IMG/VR virus record: IMGVR_UViG_3300035660_001488
Span: 1-33,774 of that record
Length of the DNA stretch: 33,774 bases
Origin: a virus
Reading direction: 5' to 3' (one strand)
A program made the position numbers and the translations under genes. Positions within the stretch are counted from its first letter, which is position 1. Each line of letters opens with the position of its first letter. The notes below the pieces were generated by a model. The model did not search any database. It was not told the origin of the DNA and saw nothing but the letters and a program-made list of their open reading frames with translations. This document shows positions 1-7,443 of the stretch, one piece after another.

Positions 1-321
1 TCAATTCTTGTCAAGTGCTTCCCTGTGGATAACTTTTAGGGAGTGTCTAATCTTCTCTCTGGTCGCTTCTGAATGCTTCCGACCCTTGTTGGCATCGCTA
101 ATTTTTTTCTTGTGATGGAAGCTTAAATTCTTCCCCTTCCAATAATCTCTTTTTTTATAAGGCGGGGTCTTCCCGGTCTTCTGAAGCTCACGGTAATATA
201 TTTGCTTCACTCTCGTTTCCGAAATATTAAAAAGCCGAGCTAAGTTTTCAAAAGTCATTTTAGCTTTTAGCTCGACTAATTTCCTGTTTCTTGCATTTTT
301 GGTTTGTGGTGTCTTTGCCAT
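1..321 (-). CDS. HTH / NUMOD3-type DNA-binding protein
   Basis: Small basic protein of 106 aa, probably DNA-binding. Residues about 20-50 form a helix-turn-helix resembling sigma region 4 (LARLFNISETRVKQIYY). Residues about 70-95 carry a NUMOD3-like motif (KKISDANKGRKHSEATREKI), a module usually attached to homing endonucleases. No GIY-YIG or HNH nuclease is present, so it is either a stand-alone regulator or a remnant. I chose the ATG at 321 because a good promoter ends 11 bp upstream; the longer frame from 387 would run through that promoter. The stop codon is the first three bases of the window. It is the last gene after the integrase and could be an excision or lysogeny regulator, which is inference. 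Confidence 0.7.
   Translation of the reverse strand: MAKTPQTKNARNRKLVELKAKMTFENLARLFNISETRVKQIYYRELQKTGKTPPYKKRDYWKGKNLSFHHKKKISDANKGRKHSEATREKIRHSLKVIHREALDKN
9..32 (-). repeat. Second copy of a DnaA-box plus -35 module
   Basis: TTATCCACA (24-32) followed by GCACTTGACA repeats the arrangement at 354-377 (TTATTCACA, then GCACTTGACA) with the same spacing. This copy overlaps the last codons of the HTH/NUMOD3 gene. Its -10 would lie outside the window, so it may be the promoter of the next gene to the left. Confidence 0.5.
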
Positions 322-331
322 ACTATCTATA

Positions 332-359
332 AGTATAATCAAGCAAAATATCCTGTCAA
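332..359 (-). promoter_or_regulatory. Sigma-70-like promoter for the HTH/NUMOD3 gene
   Basis: On the minus strand a perfect -35 TTGACA (354-359) is followed after 16 bp by TATACT (332-337). The predicted transcript start is near 325, only about 4 nt before the ATG, so the mRNA would be almost leaderless. Just upstream (369-377) lies TTATTCACA, which fits the DnaA-box consensus. Confidence 0.65.
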
Positions 360-397
360 GTGCTTTGCTGTGAATAACTTCAGGCAACTGAATACAG

Positions 398-425
398 AAG
401 GCAGGGCAATTAGCGTGCCTTTTTT
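398..425 (+). terminator. Plus-strand rho-independent terminator
   Basis: AAGGCA (398-403) pairs with TGCCTT (416-421), followed by a run of six T on the plus strand. On the minus strand there is no T run. It therefore stops plus-strand transcription, although both flanking genes are on the minus strand. Confidence 0.55.
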
Positions 426-448
426 AACTTTCTGATCTGCAGTTTATC

Positions 449-1357
449 TCATGATCTCAAGACTAACTTTCTGTATTCTCCTTCCAGCTCTTTATCATTC
501 ATCATCGTATAAATATACGAACTGGTGAGAGCAGAATGTCCGAGTATGTTTGAGATGATGGAATTATTTGCGCCTTTCTTTGCCAGCTCATGCCCCAGAT
601 GATGTCTGAAGCTGTGGGCATTAAGTGTTGTGATTTCCGCCTTTGATGAATACCGCCTCAGAAAAATGGATACTGCGCCGTTAGTCAATCTTTTTCCTAA
701 TTGCCACCTGCAAGCTCCAACAAATAATGCTTCAGGGTCTTGGAACTCTGTTCTCTGAAATAATTCCTCTCTTTTTTCTATCCATTTGTTGAGATTTTGG
801 CTTGTGTCTTTTGACCAGAATATCTGCCTGAAAGGCTTCATCCCCTGACTTTTTTCGGTTTTCACTATCCCTTTCATTCCCTCCAAATCTACATCATCCA
901 TGTTGAGCGATACCAATTCGCCGACTCTTGCCCCTGTGTCCCACAGCATGTTCACGAGTGCCAGATTGCGAATGTGTCTCGGGTCATTTGAGCGCTCTGG
1001 GATCACGTCTAATAGCTTTCCGTATTCTTCTTCTGTCGCAACCCGTGCCGGTTTGTACTCTCGTTTTGGAATCGGAATCAATTCGTAATCCAATACCTTA
1101 TGTCCTTGCCTGGCATAGAATTGAAACATCTTTCTCAGTGCTACGCTTTTTGTGAGAAATCCGTTCCACTTCCAGCCCAATTCCGCCATCAGATTGAAGT
1201 ATCCCGTGACGTCTTCCAGTTGCACGCTTTCAATGTCGGGGTTTCTCATGTAAAGGCAGAAGCCCCGAAGATCAAGCTCGTAACCCTTAAGCGTTCCTTT
1301 TGAGGAATTTATTTGTTTCCATCCTACAAATTTAGTTATTGCTTCTTTAAATAACAT
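449..1357 (-). CDS. Tyrosine recombinase / phage integrase
   Basis: Tyrosine site-specific recombinase of 302 aa, the usual size for XerC/D-like and phage integrases. The N-terminal SAM-like core-binding domain spans residues about 1-95 and the catalytic domain about 105-300. Catalytic residues are visible: Arg144 in TGARVGEL, His248 and Arg251 in HSFRHHLGHEL, His274 in ILGHS, and the nucleophile Tyr283 in SSYIYT. It would integrate or excise the element by strand exchange through a 3'-phosphotyrosine link. The ATG at 1357 keeps the complete N-terminal domain and sits only 2 nt after a strong hairpin with no Shine-Dalgarno, so expression is likely controlled by the structured leader. No attachment site could be identified. 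Confidence 0.93.
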   Translation of the reverse strand: MLFKEAITKFVGWKQINSSKGTLKGYELDLRGFCLYMRNPDIESVQLEDVTGYFNLMAELGWKWNGFLTKSVALRKMFQFYARQGHKVLDYELIPIPKREYKPARVATEEEYGKLLDVIPERSNDPRHIRNLALVNMLWDTGARVGELVSLNMDDVDLEGMKGIVKTEKSQGMKPFRQIFWSKDTSQNLNKWIEKREELFQRTEFQDPEALFVGACRWQLGKRLTNGAVSIFLRRYSSKAEITTLNAHSFRHHLGHELAKKGANNSIISNILGHSALTSSYIYTMMNDKELEGEYRKLVLRS

Positions 1358-1480
1358 AAAACTGCCCGCCGAGTTTGGGGTCGACGGGCAGTTCTATAAA
1401 GGCGAACTGGTCTCCCCCTCTATCGCCAAATCCCAAACTCGGGCATTAGTCGCCCATTGGCGATACGACCTTTTCGCCTT
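1358..1480 (-). promoter_or_regulatory. Highly structured 5' leader RNA of the integrase gene
   Basis: The leader can form four nested helices and one tertiary pairing. P1 pairs 1467-1478 with 1401-1412 (GGCGAA and GGUC, separated by a 2x2 internal loop). P2 pairs 1457-1465 with 1421-1429 (9 bp). P3 pairs 1452-1455 with 1441-1444. The terminal hairpin P5 pairs 1385-1393 with 1360-1368 (9 bp) and is followed by UUUU and the AUG. The P5 loop holds 1369-1379, perfectly complementary over 11 nt to 1432-1442. This allows either a pseudoknot or a switch. The class of RNA is not one I recognise. Confidence 0.6.
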
Positions 1481-1494
1481 CCACATTACCACCC

Positions 1495-1522
1495 ACACTA
1501 TCGCACCCAAAAAACAAGTCAA
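1495..1522 (-). promoter_or_regulatory. Probable promoter of the integrase transcript
   Basis: TTGACT (1517-1522), a 16-bp spacer and a weak -10 TAGTGT (1495-1500) on the minus strand. A transcript from here would start just upstream of the first helix of the structured leader. The -10 is poor, so activation by another factor is possible. Confidence 0.4.
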
Positions 1523-1605
1523 GCGAAATCTTATAGATAGAGTGGACAAGTAGAAGGTCTTTTATTATCTTACTTCGCCGGCGCTTGCTTCACCATCAAC
1601 AAATT

Positions 1606-1632
1606 AAAAAACCCCCTAAATGATGGGGTTTT
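1606..1632 (-). terminator. Rho-independent terminator after the PIN-domain gene
   Basis: On the minus strand AAAACCCC pairs with GGGGTTTT across an 8-nt loop and is followed by a run of T. It ends the protease/127-aa/PIN cassette and insulates it from the integrase promoter. The remaining bases from about 1523 to 1605 hold nothing I can identify. Confidence 0.8.
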
Positions 1633-1664
1633 ATTGAAATTTCCTCTAAATCCTAAAATTTATT

Positions 1665-2150
1665 TTAGGTCAACCCATTTTCTCCTTCGGGAGTTTTGAC
1701 TGCTGTATCGCCGACGAATAATCTCGCAGCCCTTATAAGATTACTTCCCTTGTCGGAACAGACAAAAATTAAGTCAGGGTAAATTTCTTTTGCAATTAAA
1801 AAAGCTGAAAGTTGAGCTAAATCAAAAACCGAGTTTACCCATGCTTTTTCAAGGATCTCGATAGATTTTTCTACCATTTCATCTGTGAATTCAATTCTTT
1901 TCATTGTCAATAGGTCAACAGCAAATTGCGATTCCAAACTTTGAAACTCTTCTTTTGTTACTGGTGTATCATTTTCTAAGTTTTGAGTCCATTTATACAA
2001 ACGATAAAAAACCTTGCGAATTTCTATAATGGCAAGGTTTAAGTAGAATAATTCGTGTTCTTCGGTAAAAACTCTATTCACAAACTCCGAACCCAATTCT
2101 GTTTTATACCGCTTAGTAAAAGCGCTAGTTTCAAAAAAATATTTTGCCAT
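1665..2150 (-). CDS. PIN-domain protein (VapC-like ribonuclease)
   Basis: Protein of 161 aa with a PIN-fold pattern, a metal-dependent endoribonuclease family common in toxin-antitoxin systems. The N-terminal motif reads YFFETSAFTKRY, where the first catalytic Asp is replaced by Glu7. Other acidic positions fit the family: Glu43, Asp110 (SVFDLAQLSA) and Asp133 (FVCSDK). The Glu substitution may keep, weaken or abolish metal binding. It is somewhat longer than usual VapC (about 130 aa), with an inserted stretch near 55-75. It is the last gene of a tight three-gene operon, 12 bp after the 127-aa gene, and is followed by a terminator. No classical VapB is adjacent. RNase toxin is family inference. 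Confidence 0.75.
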   Translation of the reverse strand: MAKYFFETSAFTKRYKTELGSEFVNRVFTEEHELFYLNLAIIEIRKVFYRLYKWTQNLENDTPVTKEEFQSLESQFAVDLLTMKRIEFTDEMVEKSIEILEKAWVNSVFDLAQLSAFLIAKEIYPDLIFVCSDKGSNLIRAARLFVGDTAVKTPEGENGLT

Positions 2151-2162
2151 TTACACAAGATA

Positions 2163-2546
2163 TTATTCATTGTTACGTTCTTCAAAGAGAAGTTCGGTCA
2201 AAGAAGGTAAATTTTTTGTAATTTCCCAAACTTTCTCAATTCCTGGTGCTTGTCCTGCAAGTTTTTGCAAATTCAATTCAAGCTCGGCACTTCCATAGTG
2301 CGGATTAATCAATCGTTCTGGCAAAACCAAAGTTCCCCTTTCTTTTAAGGGTTCTACTTCGGGTCTAGCAACAGAAGAAGGATAAACTTCCCAAAATGTT
2401 GGGCGTGTCAAAATTCCCCACACCTCTGTGATTGTACTTATTAAATCTCTTTTAGTGTCAGCAACTTCTTCTCCAGTGTATTCTTTCAACAGAGGAAGCA
2501 ATGGTATCCCCTTTGTAATGTCTACTGTTGTTTGGTAAATTGCCAT
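2163..2546 (-). CDS. Hypothetical protein between protease and PIN genes
   Basis: Protein of 127 aa that I do not recognise. It has no membrane segment or obvious catalytic motif. The middle holds an LKERGTLVLPERLINPHYG stretch and the C-terminus is acidic. It lies 13 bp after the SDH-type protease gene and 12 bp before the PIN gene, so the three are almost certainly co-transcribed. Position before a PIN gene suggests an antitoxin or adaptor, but it lacks a visible AbrB, ribbon-helix-helix or Phd-like DNA-binding domain, so that role is only a hypothesis. Confidence 0.75.
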   Translation of the reverse strand: MAIYQTTVDITKGIPLLPLLKEYTGEEVADTKRDLISTITEVWGILTRPTFWEVYPSSVARPEVEPLKERGTLVLPERLINPHYGSAELELNLQKLAGQAPGIEKVWEITKNLPSLTELLFEERNNE

Positions 2547-2559
2547 AAAATTTACTTTA

Positions 2560-3528
2560 TTATTTTATTTTTTCCCATTTTTGAGACTCAATTTGCATAT
2601 CAATTGCGGGCTTGTTATCTCTGATAGTCTTCTGGACTTTACCTTTGAAAACAAATTGATCAGATAAGTTGTCACTTTCTACATATGCTCCAGTATATCT
2701 AAGCTCCGCCATTTCTTTACCTTCCAATATTTCTAAGGGGTGAAAAGGAGCACCCAACTTCATTTCTTTAGCATAAACATCATAAAGTCCCCACATATTT
2801 TTTTCTAACTCTGTATCAGATTCTTCAATTTCAAGACCTAAATCATTGGCTTCATCTCGGGTAATAGGATACCCATGAATACAAATATCGCTTGTAACTG
2901 CTTTAACGATTTTTTCGATCCTTTCTTCATCTTTTATATGAATCCTCAATGACTTTTCCGCTATTTGTCTTGCCATTCGAATCGCTCGATAAGCATTCCC
3001 AAGAGATAACGGGTGGATTTTTTCTCCTAATTGCTTGTAAATTTCAAACATCTGTTCATCTTTTACTCCTGCTTTCTCTTTTGCTAAGAGAAAATAAGAA
3101 TTAATATCCTCTACACTAATCTCTAGTTTCTGTTGGGGCATTTGTGGATTAACTGGATTGAATGGGTGCATTGTTGAAGGATCGGTGGGACTTAATTCTC
3201 CTAACTTTCCCATTATTATTTTATTCGCTCCAAGAGCAATAAGTGTGCCTGCGCTGTGACATCTATAAGGTATTAAAACTTCAAAGTCGTTACAATGACT
3301 TCTTATTAATTTTATCAATCTTAAAGGAGCAACCATATCACCTCCTCTGGTATAGAGAAACAGACTTATCTTTTTCTGAGGCCCCATGCTTTCCAAATGA
3401 CGATTAAAAATAGGAATTACATCGTCAGCAATTCTTGTAGTAAAGGGCTGACGATCGCCAGTAATATAAGTGATAACTCGAGAATTACGAGACTCTTCAA
3501 TTTTTTTGATTAAATCTTCTTTATTCAT
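2560..3528 (-). CDS. SDH-type ClpP-fold serine protease
   Basis: Protein of 322 aa resembling the SDH proteinase family (ClpP/crotonase fold; the name comes from serine dehydrogenase proteinase, a protease). The oxyanion-loop glycines lie in YTRGGDMVAP (residues 59-68). The likely nucleophile is Ser92 in YRCHSAGT, followed by the family signature GELSPTDPS at 110-118. There is no signal peptide or N-terminal membrane anchor, so it probably acts in the cytoplasm. The second half (about 130-250) is helical and charged, and the last 50 residues look like a small beta domain. It is the first gene of the cassette with the 127-aa and PIN proteins and has its own promoter. The substrate is unknown; cleavage of the neighbouring proteins is one possibility. 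Confidence 0.8.
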   Translation of the reverse strand: MNKEDLIKKIEESRNSRVITYITGDRQPFTTRIADDVIPIFNRHLESMGPQKKISLFLYTRGGDMVAPLRLIKLIRSHCNDFEVLIPYRCHSAGTLIALGANKIIMGKLGELSPTDPSTMHPFNPVNPQMPQQKLEISVEDINSYFLLAKEKAGVKDEQMFEIYKQLGEKIHPLSLGNAYRAIRMARQIAEKSLRIHIKDEERIEKIVKAVTSDICIHGYPITRDEANDLGLEIEESDTELEKNMWGLYDVYAKEMKLGAPFHPLEILEGKEMAELRYTGAYVESDNLSDQFVFKGKVQKTIRDNKPAIDMQIESQKWEKIK

Positions 3529-3560
3529 AGGTAATTTATACTTTATATTTCCTGTTTTTT

Positions 3561-3589
3561 AGCATAGCCGATTCTTTAGAAAAATGCAA
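3561..3589 (-). promoter_or_regulatory. Probable promoter of the protease/PIN cassette
   Basis: Minus-strand TTGCAT (3584-3589), 17-bp spacer, TATGCT (3561-3566), about 33 bp before the ATG at 3528. The gap between this cassette and the Res gene (3529-3631) holds no other signal. Confidence 0.45.
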
Positions 3590-3631
3590 GTCCAGTCATT
3601 TTCTTGAAGATTACTCCACAACTCTATCATA

Positions 3632-5800
3632 CTATAAATTCAAAACTTTCCAACTAGACAAATCATTCGGGTCGTATTCGTATTTTTTGTTATCGTTATA
3701 TCTCCAACTGCCATTGACATAAATCGCAATTCCGCCAAAGAGTTTCTTGCCTTTTCTGTTTTGCTCTTTAATATATTTTTGCAAACCTTCCGCCCTTTCT
3801 TTTGCGTTTTCTGCCGTCATCCCGCTTTTAGTATCGAATATCCCAATCGTTCCGTTTTTAAACTGGATGATAAAGTCGGGGTAAAATGATTGCTTGTCGG
3901 TGCGTAAGACGGCGAAGTATTTTATTTCGGTTTCGCCGTTCTTAAACCACCACTTAACTTTTGAGGAATTATTTAGTAGCTCTATAAATTTTACTTCTGG
4001 GTCGCTCGGTTTTGCCGTATAAAACGGCTTCATGGTCGACTTAGAATGCTCCTCTCTTTTGTATCTGCTGTTGTAGCTTATAATTACAGGCACTTCCCAT
4101 TTAGGAACTTCCTGCAATTCTCTCTTTTCGTTGAGTTTTTCGACCACTTCTTTTTTGTATTTCTCTTTCGCTAAATTTATCGCATCGACAAAAGTTTGAA
4201 CATTTTCCTTGCCTAAAACAATTCTTTGGGCCCCTGGTTCGTATTTTCCTATTTGATATCGTTGTTTTAAAAATTGGTAGATAGCGGTTTTCATCCTGTC
4301 GCTTGAATCGCCGGGAGCGTAAGGAGTGCAATTTTGGATTATGAACCTGTCAAACCTTTGCTGTAACTCACCGTCACTTAGAGCAACCTCTATCGTTCCC
4401 TTCCGTTCTATTTCTCCCGATTTATCGACATCTATAATTTTGCCGTCGGCAATTATGGGACTAACCACTTTTGACGGATTCATTTTCAGTTTTATTTTCT
4501 CCGCAACTTTCATAAAAATTTTAACGAATTCTCCAGACAAACGAGTTCTCGCCCTTTGCCTTTTTAAGAAGACCGAAGGCAGGGAGATTTCTTTATATAA
4601 TCTGCTGTCTCTTTTTGATTCGTAGATTGTTACGTAGTCCCTTGCGTAATCTTCGGTTATTTCTATATTCGGAAGGTTGGTAAATACAAATCCTTTATTT
4701 AATTCGGGCTCTTTCAAATAATATTTTAATTCTGGCATTCTCATTATTCTGCCGATTGTTTGAATCGTGAAAACAAAACTCTTTGATTCCCTGAAAATTA
4801 CGAGAATTGATGCTCGAGGACAATCCCAACCCAATGCTATGGCCTGCTTGAAGACCAAAATTTCTACCTCATTATCGTTTTTTTCTATGTTGGGAAGCGT
4901 ATCAGACTTATCTTCGGAGAGCCATATGGCTAGTTTTCCGTTTTTTTCCGTTATTCCTTTTTTCTCTAAAATTTTGACAACATCCTCTTTTTTATTGATT
5001 AAATCTCCCCTGCTGTCTGGGAGCTGAACAAGAATAAGTGGGTTCACGTCAGAATTTTCTTTTTTATACATTTTGATTAACTCCTCTCTTTTGTTCAGGG
5101 CTTGTTCGATGACCAGCTCATCGGAACTTTTTGTTCCAACTTTTATATTTAGAAATTCTGGATTTACGGCAATCTCGGATTTTATCATTTCTTCTGCTTT
5201 GACGTCTGCCAAATGGACTTTTTCAATCTCGGAAATATTCTCCTTCAGATGAGGAGTCGCAGAAACTTCCAATGTGATTTTGGGACCGATTATTTCAACT
5301 AATTCTTGGGATTTTTCCGATCCCGCCGTGTGGTGACTTTCGTCTATGATTAAAATAATGGCTCTGCCGTCTTCTTTCGTGTTTTTGATTACGGCGTTTA
5401 AATTATTGTCTTGCTCGTTTTCTCTGACAAAGATGTTGATGTCTTTTTTGTTAATGCTGTGCCAATTTATGAAAAGTATTTCATTCTCCCCTATCTTTCT
5501 GTCTTCCAAGTCTTCAAAGTGAGAACATTTTAACAGCCTGTCGTCTTCGTAGTATTTTTCTAACTTGTCTTTGCTTTGTTCGTGCAACATCCTCACGGAT
5601 ATCCAAACAAAGGAAAACCTCTTGTCGTCTTTTCTGCTTTTGACAAGTTTCTTCAGTAAGGACGAGACCATTACCGTTTTGCCTGATCCCGTCGGGGCCT
5701 GAAATATTACCACCTCATTCTCGGAAGACCTTAAGCAGTTTTCCATCTTCATTTGCAGATTCTCTACCGCCTCTTTTTGATAATCTTTTAAATTTATCAT
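3632..5800 (-). CDS. res: Type III restriction enzyme Res subunit (helicase/nuclease)
   Basis: Restriction subunit of 722 aa that pairs with the Mod protein. It is an SF2 translocase: Walker A APTGSGKT at 35-42, DESHH (motif II) at 153-157, SATPH (motif III) at 180-184, and motifs V and VI as QAIALGWDCPRA and QTIGRIMRMPE near 320-355. A PD-(D/E)XK nuclease lies near the C-terminus, with Pro641-Asp642 and Asp656-x-Lys658 in FDTKSG. All key motifs are intact, so it is probably active, but it is shorter than typical Res proteins (about 900-1000 aa). Its ATG overlaps the mod stop by 4 bp (ATGA), indicating translational coupling. It would cleave invading DNA lacking the matching adenine methylation. 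Confidence 0.9.
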   Translation of the reverse strand: MINLKDYQKEAVENLQMKMENCLRSSENEVVIFQAPTGSGKTVMVSSLLKKLVKSRKDDKRFSFVWISVRMLHEQSKDKLEKYYEDDRLLKCSHFEDLEDRKIGENEILFINWHSINKKDINIFVRENEQDNNLNAVIKNTKEDGRAIILIIDESHHTAGSEKSQELVEIIGPKITLEVSATPHLKENISEIEKVHLADVKAEEMIKSEIAVNPEFLNIKVGTKSSDELVIEQALNKREELIKMYKKENSDVNPLILVQLPDSRGDLINKKEDVVKILEKKGITEKNGKLAIWLSEDKSDTLPNIEKNDNEVEILVFKQAIALGWDCPRASILVIFRESKSFVFTIQTIGRIMRMPELKYYLKEPELNKGFVFTNLPNIEITEDYARDYVTIYESKRDSRLYKEISLPSVFLKRQRARTRLSGEFVKIFMKVAEKIKLKMNPSKVVSPIIADGKIIDVDKSGEIERKGTIEVALSDGELQQRFDRFIIQNCTPYAPGDSSDRMKTAIYQFLKQRYQIGKYEPGAQRIVLGKENVQTFVDAINLAKEKYKKEVVEKLNEKRELQEVPKWEVPVIISYNSRYKREEHSKSTMKPFYTAKPSDPEVKFIELLNNSSKVKWWFKNGETEIKYFAVLRTDKQSFYPDFIIQFKNGTIGIFDTKSGMTAENAKERAEGLQKYIKEQNRKGKKLFGGIAIYVNGSWRYNDNKKYEYDPNDLSSWKVLNL

Positions 5801-7248
5801 TTGAATATTCTTTTATACACGTTTAATATTACTGCGGGAATCGGTTTTAGGTCAACTAATTTTTTAACATCTTCAAATTCTTCTTCTCTTGCGCTGTCAT
5901 CAAGGGAGAATACGTAGACGATGAATTTCTTATTCATTTTTTTAACCTCCTTTTTGAACGGCTCGATTCCCTCGTCGCTGTAAATTATACCTAAATGCTT
6001 ATTCTGATTATTTTGGAAAATTCTGAAGTGGCGTGCTTTATTAATTTCATTAAAGCAATCTTCCCTCAGGCAGAGCATTTCCGTTGATTTATCGACGAGT
6101 TTTTTCTTGTTTATGTCGGTTGGCTCGGCGTCAACAAAACCAGTCTTAAAATACTTGAGATTCCCCTTGAATCCGTTTATTTTTTTGCCGTTATTTTTCT
6201 TGAAACCCTTTATTATCTTTTTTAATCGAGGATAACATATCTTTGTGCAAATATTGTTTTCGTTATTGGTGCACAGGATAAATTTTCTGTTAGCTTTGTT
6301 TTCACGATTTAAGTCTAAAATAGCGTGTCCAGTCGTTCCAGAACCTGCAAAAAAGTCCAATATTACTGCATCAGGCCGGGTTAGTATTTCGATGAGATAT
6401 TTAATCAGTCCTATCGGTTTCTGTGTAGGAAAATCCTCCACTCTCTCGCTTGATAAATTTAAAACTGGCTTTACGTTTATTTCTTTGTAAAATTTACCCT
6501 CTTTAAAGAGAGTTATTTCTCCCTCTATTACGTCTCTTAAATTTACGTCTGCATAAAAATCGCCGTTCTCGTCTTTTTTCGCTCCAAAGAAATCTTTTTC
6601 GTATAATATTTTTTCTTTGAATCTATTGAAAAAATACTCTTTAGAGCGTGAGTAGAATAAAATATAATCGTGTTTGCTGGAGAAAACATCATTTCTATGG
6701 GGGGCGCCACCCGTACGATATGCCCAAATGATTGTATTTCTGAAGTGGTCTTCTCCAAAAATTTCATCGGATAACAACCTTAATTGAGCCACTTCGTTAT
6801 CGTCGATGTTGATTAGGATGGTTCCGTCTTTTTTCAAAAGATTCTTGGCGAGCCTTAATCTTTTGCCCATGAAATTAAGCCACTTACTGTGCCTGTAAGA
6901 ATCTTCGCTATTTACGATTTTGTCATTATACATAAAACCTTCGTTGCCAGTATTGTAGGGAGGATCAATGTAGATTAAGTCTATTTCGCCATTATGTGTG
7001 TAATTTAAAACCGACAGGGCGTGGTAATTATCCCCCTCAATGAGAATGTTTACGGGTGCATTTTTGTCTGTTTCAATCTCTTTGCCTTTGTTCTCCGCAA
7101 GTATAGGAAGTTTTTCTTTGCATAATTCAACGACATTCTCTGGCTGGTCCTCCCAGATTATTCCATACTTCTTTCTTTTCTTCAGTTTCTTTATCTCTTT
7201 CACCAGCTCTCCTTTAGACCAATTTTGGTAATTGTTATTTCCTGCCAT
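5797..7248 (-). CDS. mod: Type III modification methyltransferase Mod
   Basis: DNA N6-adenine methyltransferase of 483 aa. The catalytic DPPY (residues 95-98, IYIDPPYNTG) precedes the AdoMet-binding FAGSGT (300-305). This beta-class order is typical of type III Mod. The region about 170-270 between the motifs should contain the target-recognition domain; it is compact compared with EcoP15I-like Mod proteins. I chose the ATG at 7248 because the longer frame from 7335 runs back through the HTH gene; this start overlaps the end of the HTH gene by 14 bp. It forms an operon with the HTH gene and res. It methylates host and phage DNA at the recognition site so that Res does not cut it. Confidence 0.9.
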   Translation of the reverse strand: MAGNNNYQNWSKGELVKEIKKLKKRKKYGIIWEDQPENVVELCKEKLPILAENKGKEIETDKNAPVNILIEGDNYHALSVLNYTHNGEIDLIYIDPPYNTGNEGFMYNDKIVNSEDSYRHSKWLNFMGKRLRLAKNLLKKDGTILINIDDNEVAQLRLLSDEIFGEDHFRNTIIWAYRTGGAPHRNDVFSSKHDYILFYSRSKEYFFNRFKEKILYEKDFFGAKKDENGDFYADVNLRDVIEGEITLFKEGKFYKEINVKPVLNLSSERVEDFPTQKPIGLIKYLIEILTRPDAVILDFFAGSGTTGHAILDLNRENKANRKFILCTNNENNICTKICYPRLKKIIKGFKKNNGKKINGFKGNLKYFKTGFVDAEPTDINKKKLVDKSTEMLCLREDCFNEINKARHFRIFQNNQNKHLGIIYSDEGIEPFKKEVKKMNKKFIVYVFSLDDSAREEEFEDVKKLVDLKPIPAVILNVYKRIFK

Positions 7249-7432
7249 GGTTTTTTTTATAATTATTAATGTTTGCGTTGAAAAATCGTTCAAGGTCTTC
7301 TTCTTTGATGCGCCACTGCCCCATTTTAGAGGCACGCAGTTTCTTCGCTTTTATATAACGCATAACTGAGCGTTCGCTGACGCGTAGTTTCTTGGCGACT
7401 TCTTTTATGGTCAGAAAGTTGTCCACAAGCAT
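7235..7432 (-). CDS. Excisionase/MerR-type HTH protein leading the R-M operon
   Basis: Protein of 65 aa consisting almost wholly of a winged helix-turn-helix of the excisionase family: LTIKEVAKKLRVSERSVMRY, followed by IKAKKLRASKMGQWRIKEED. Such proteins bind DNA as small regulators or as Xis directionality factors. It is the first gene of the Mod-Res operon and overlaps mod by 14 bp. It could autoregulate the restriction operon like a C protein, although C proteins are normally Xre-type and go with type II systems. Alternatively it is the phage excisionase separated from the integrase by accessory genes. Context favours regulation of the operon, but I cannot decide. Confidence 0.85.
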   Translation of the reverse strand: MLVDNFLTIKEVAKKLRVSERSVMRYIKAKKLRASKMGQWRIKEEDLERFFNANINNYKKNHGRK

Positions 7433-7443
7433 GTTCTTTTTTC

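Noticed and set aside
9-377. Replication origin from two DnaA boxes
   Set aside because: Only two boxes, each tied to a promoter -35, and no AT-rich unwinding region or replication genes nearby.
388-448. Attachment site beside the integrase
   Set aside because: No direct repeat or tRNA end recognisable; host flanks would be needed.
1401-1478. tRNA-like cloverleaf in the integrase leader
   Set aside because: There is a closing stem, but no T-loop or D-loop consensus and no anticodon arm of proper size, so it is not a tRNA or obvious att-tRNA remnant.
1358-1480. Known self-cleaving ribozyme (twister or HDV-like) in the integrase leader
   Set aside because: I compared remembered conserved core positions and found no match; the structure is reported as unclassified.
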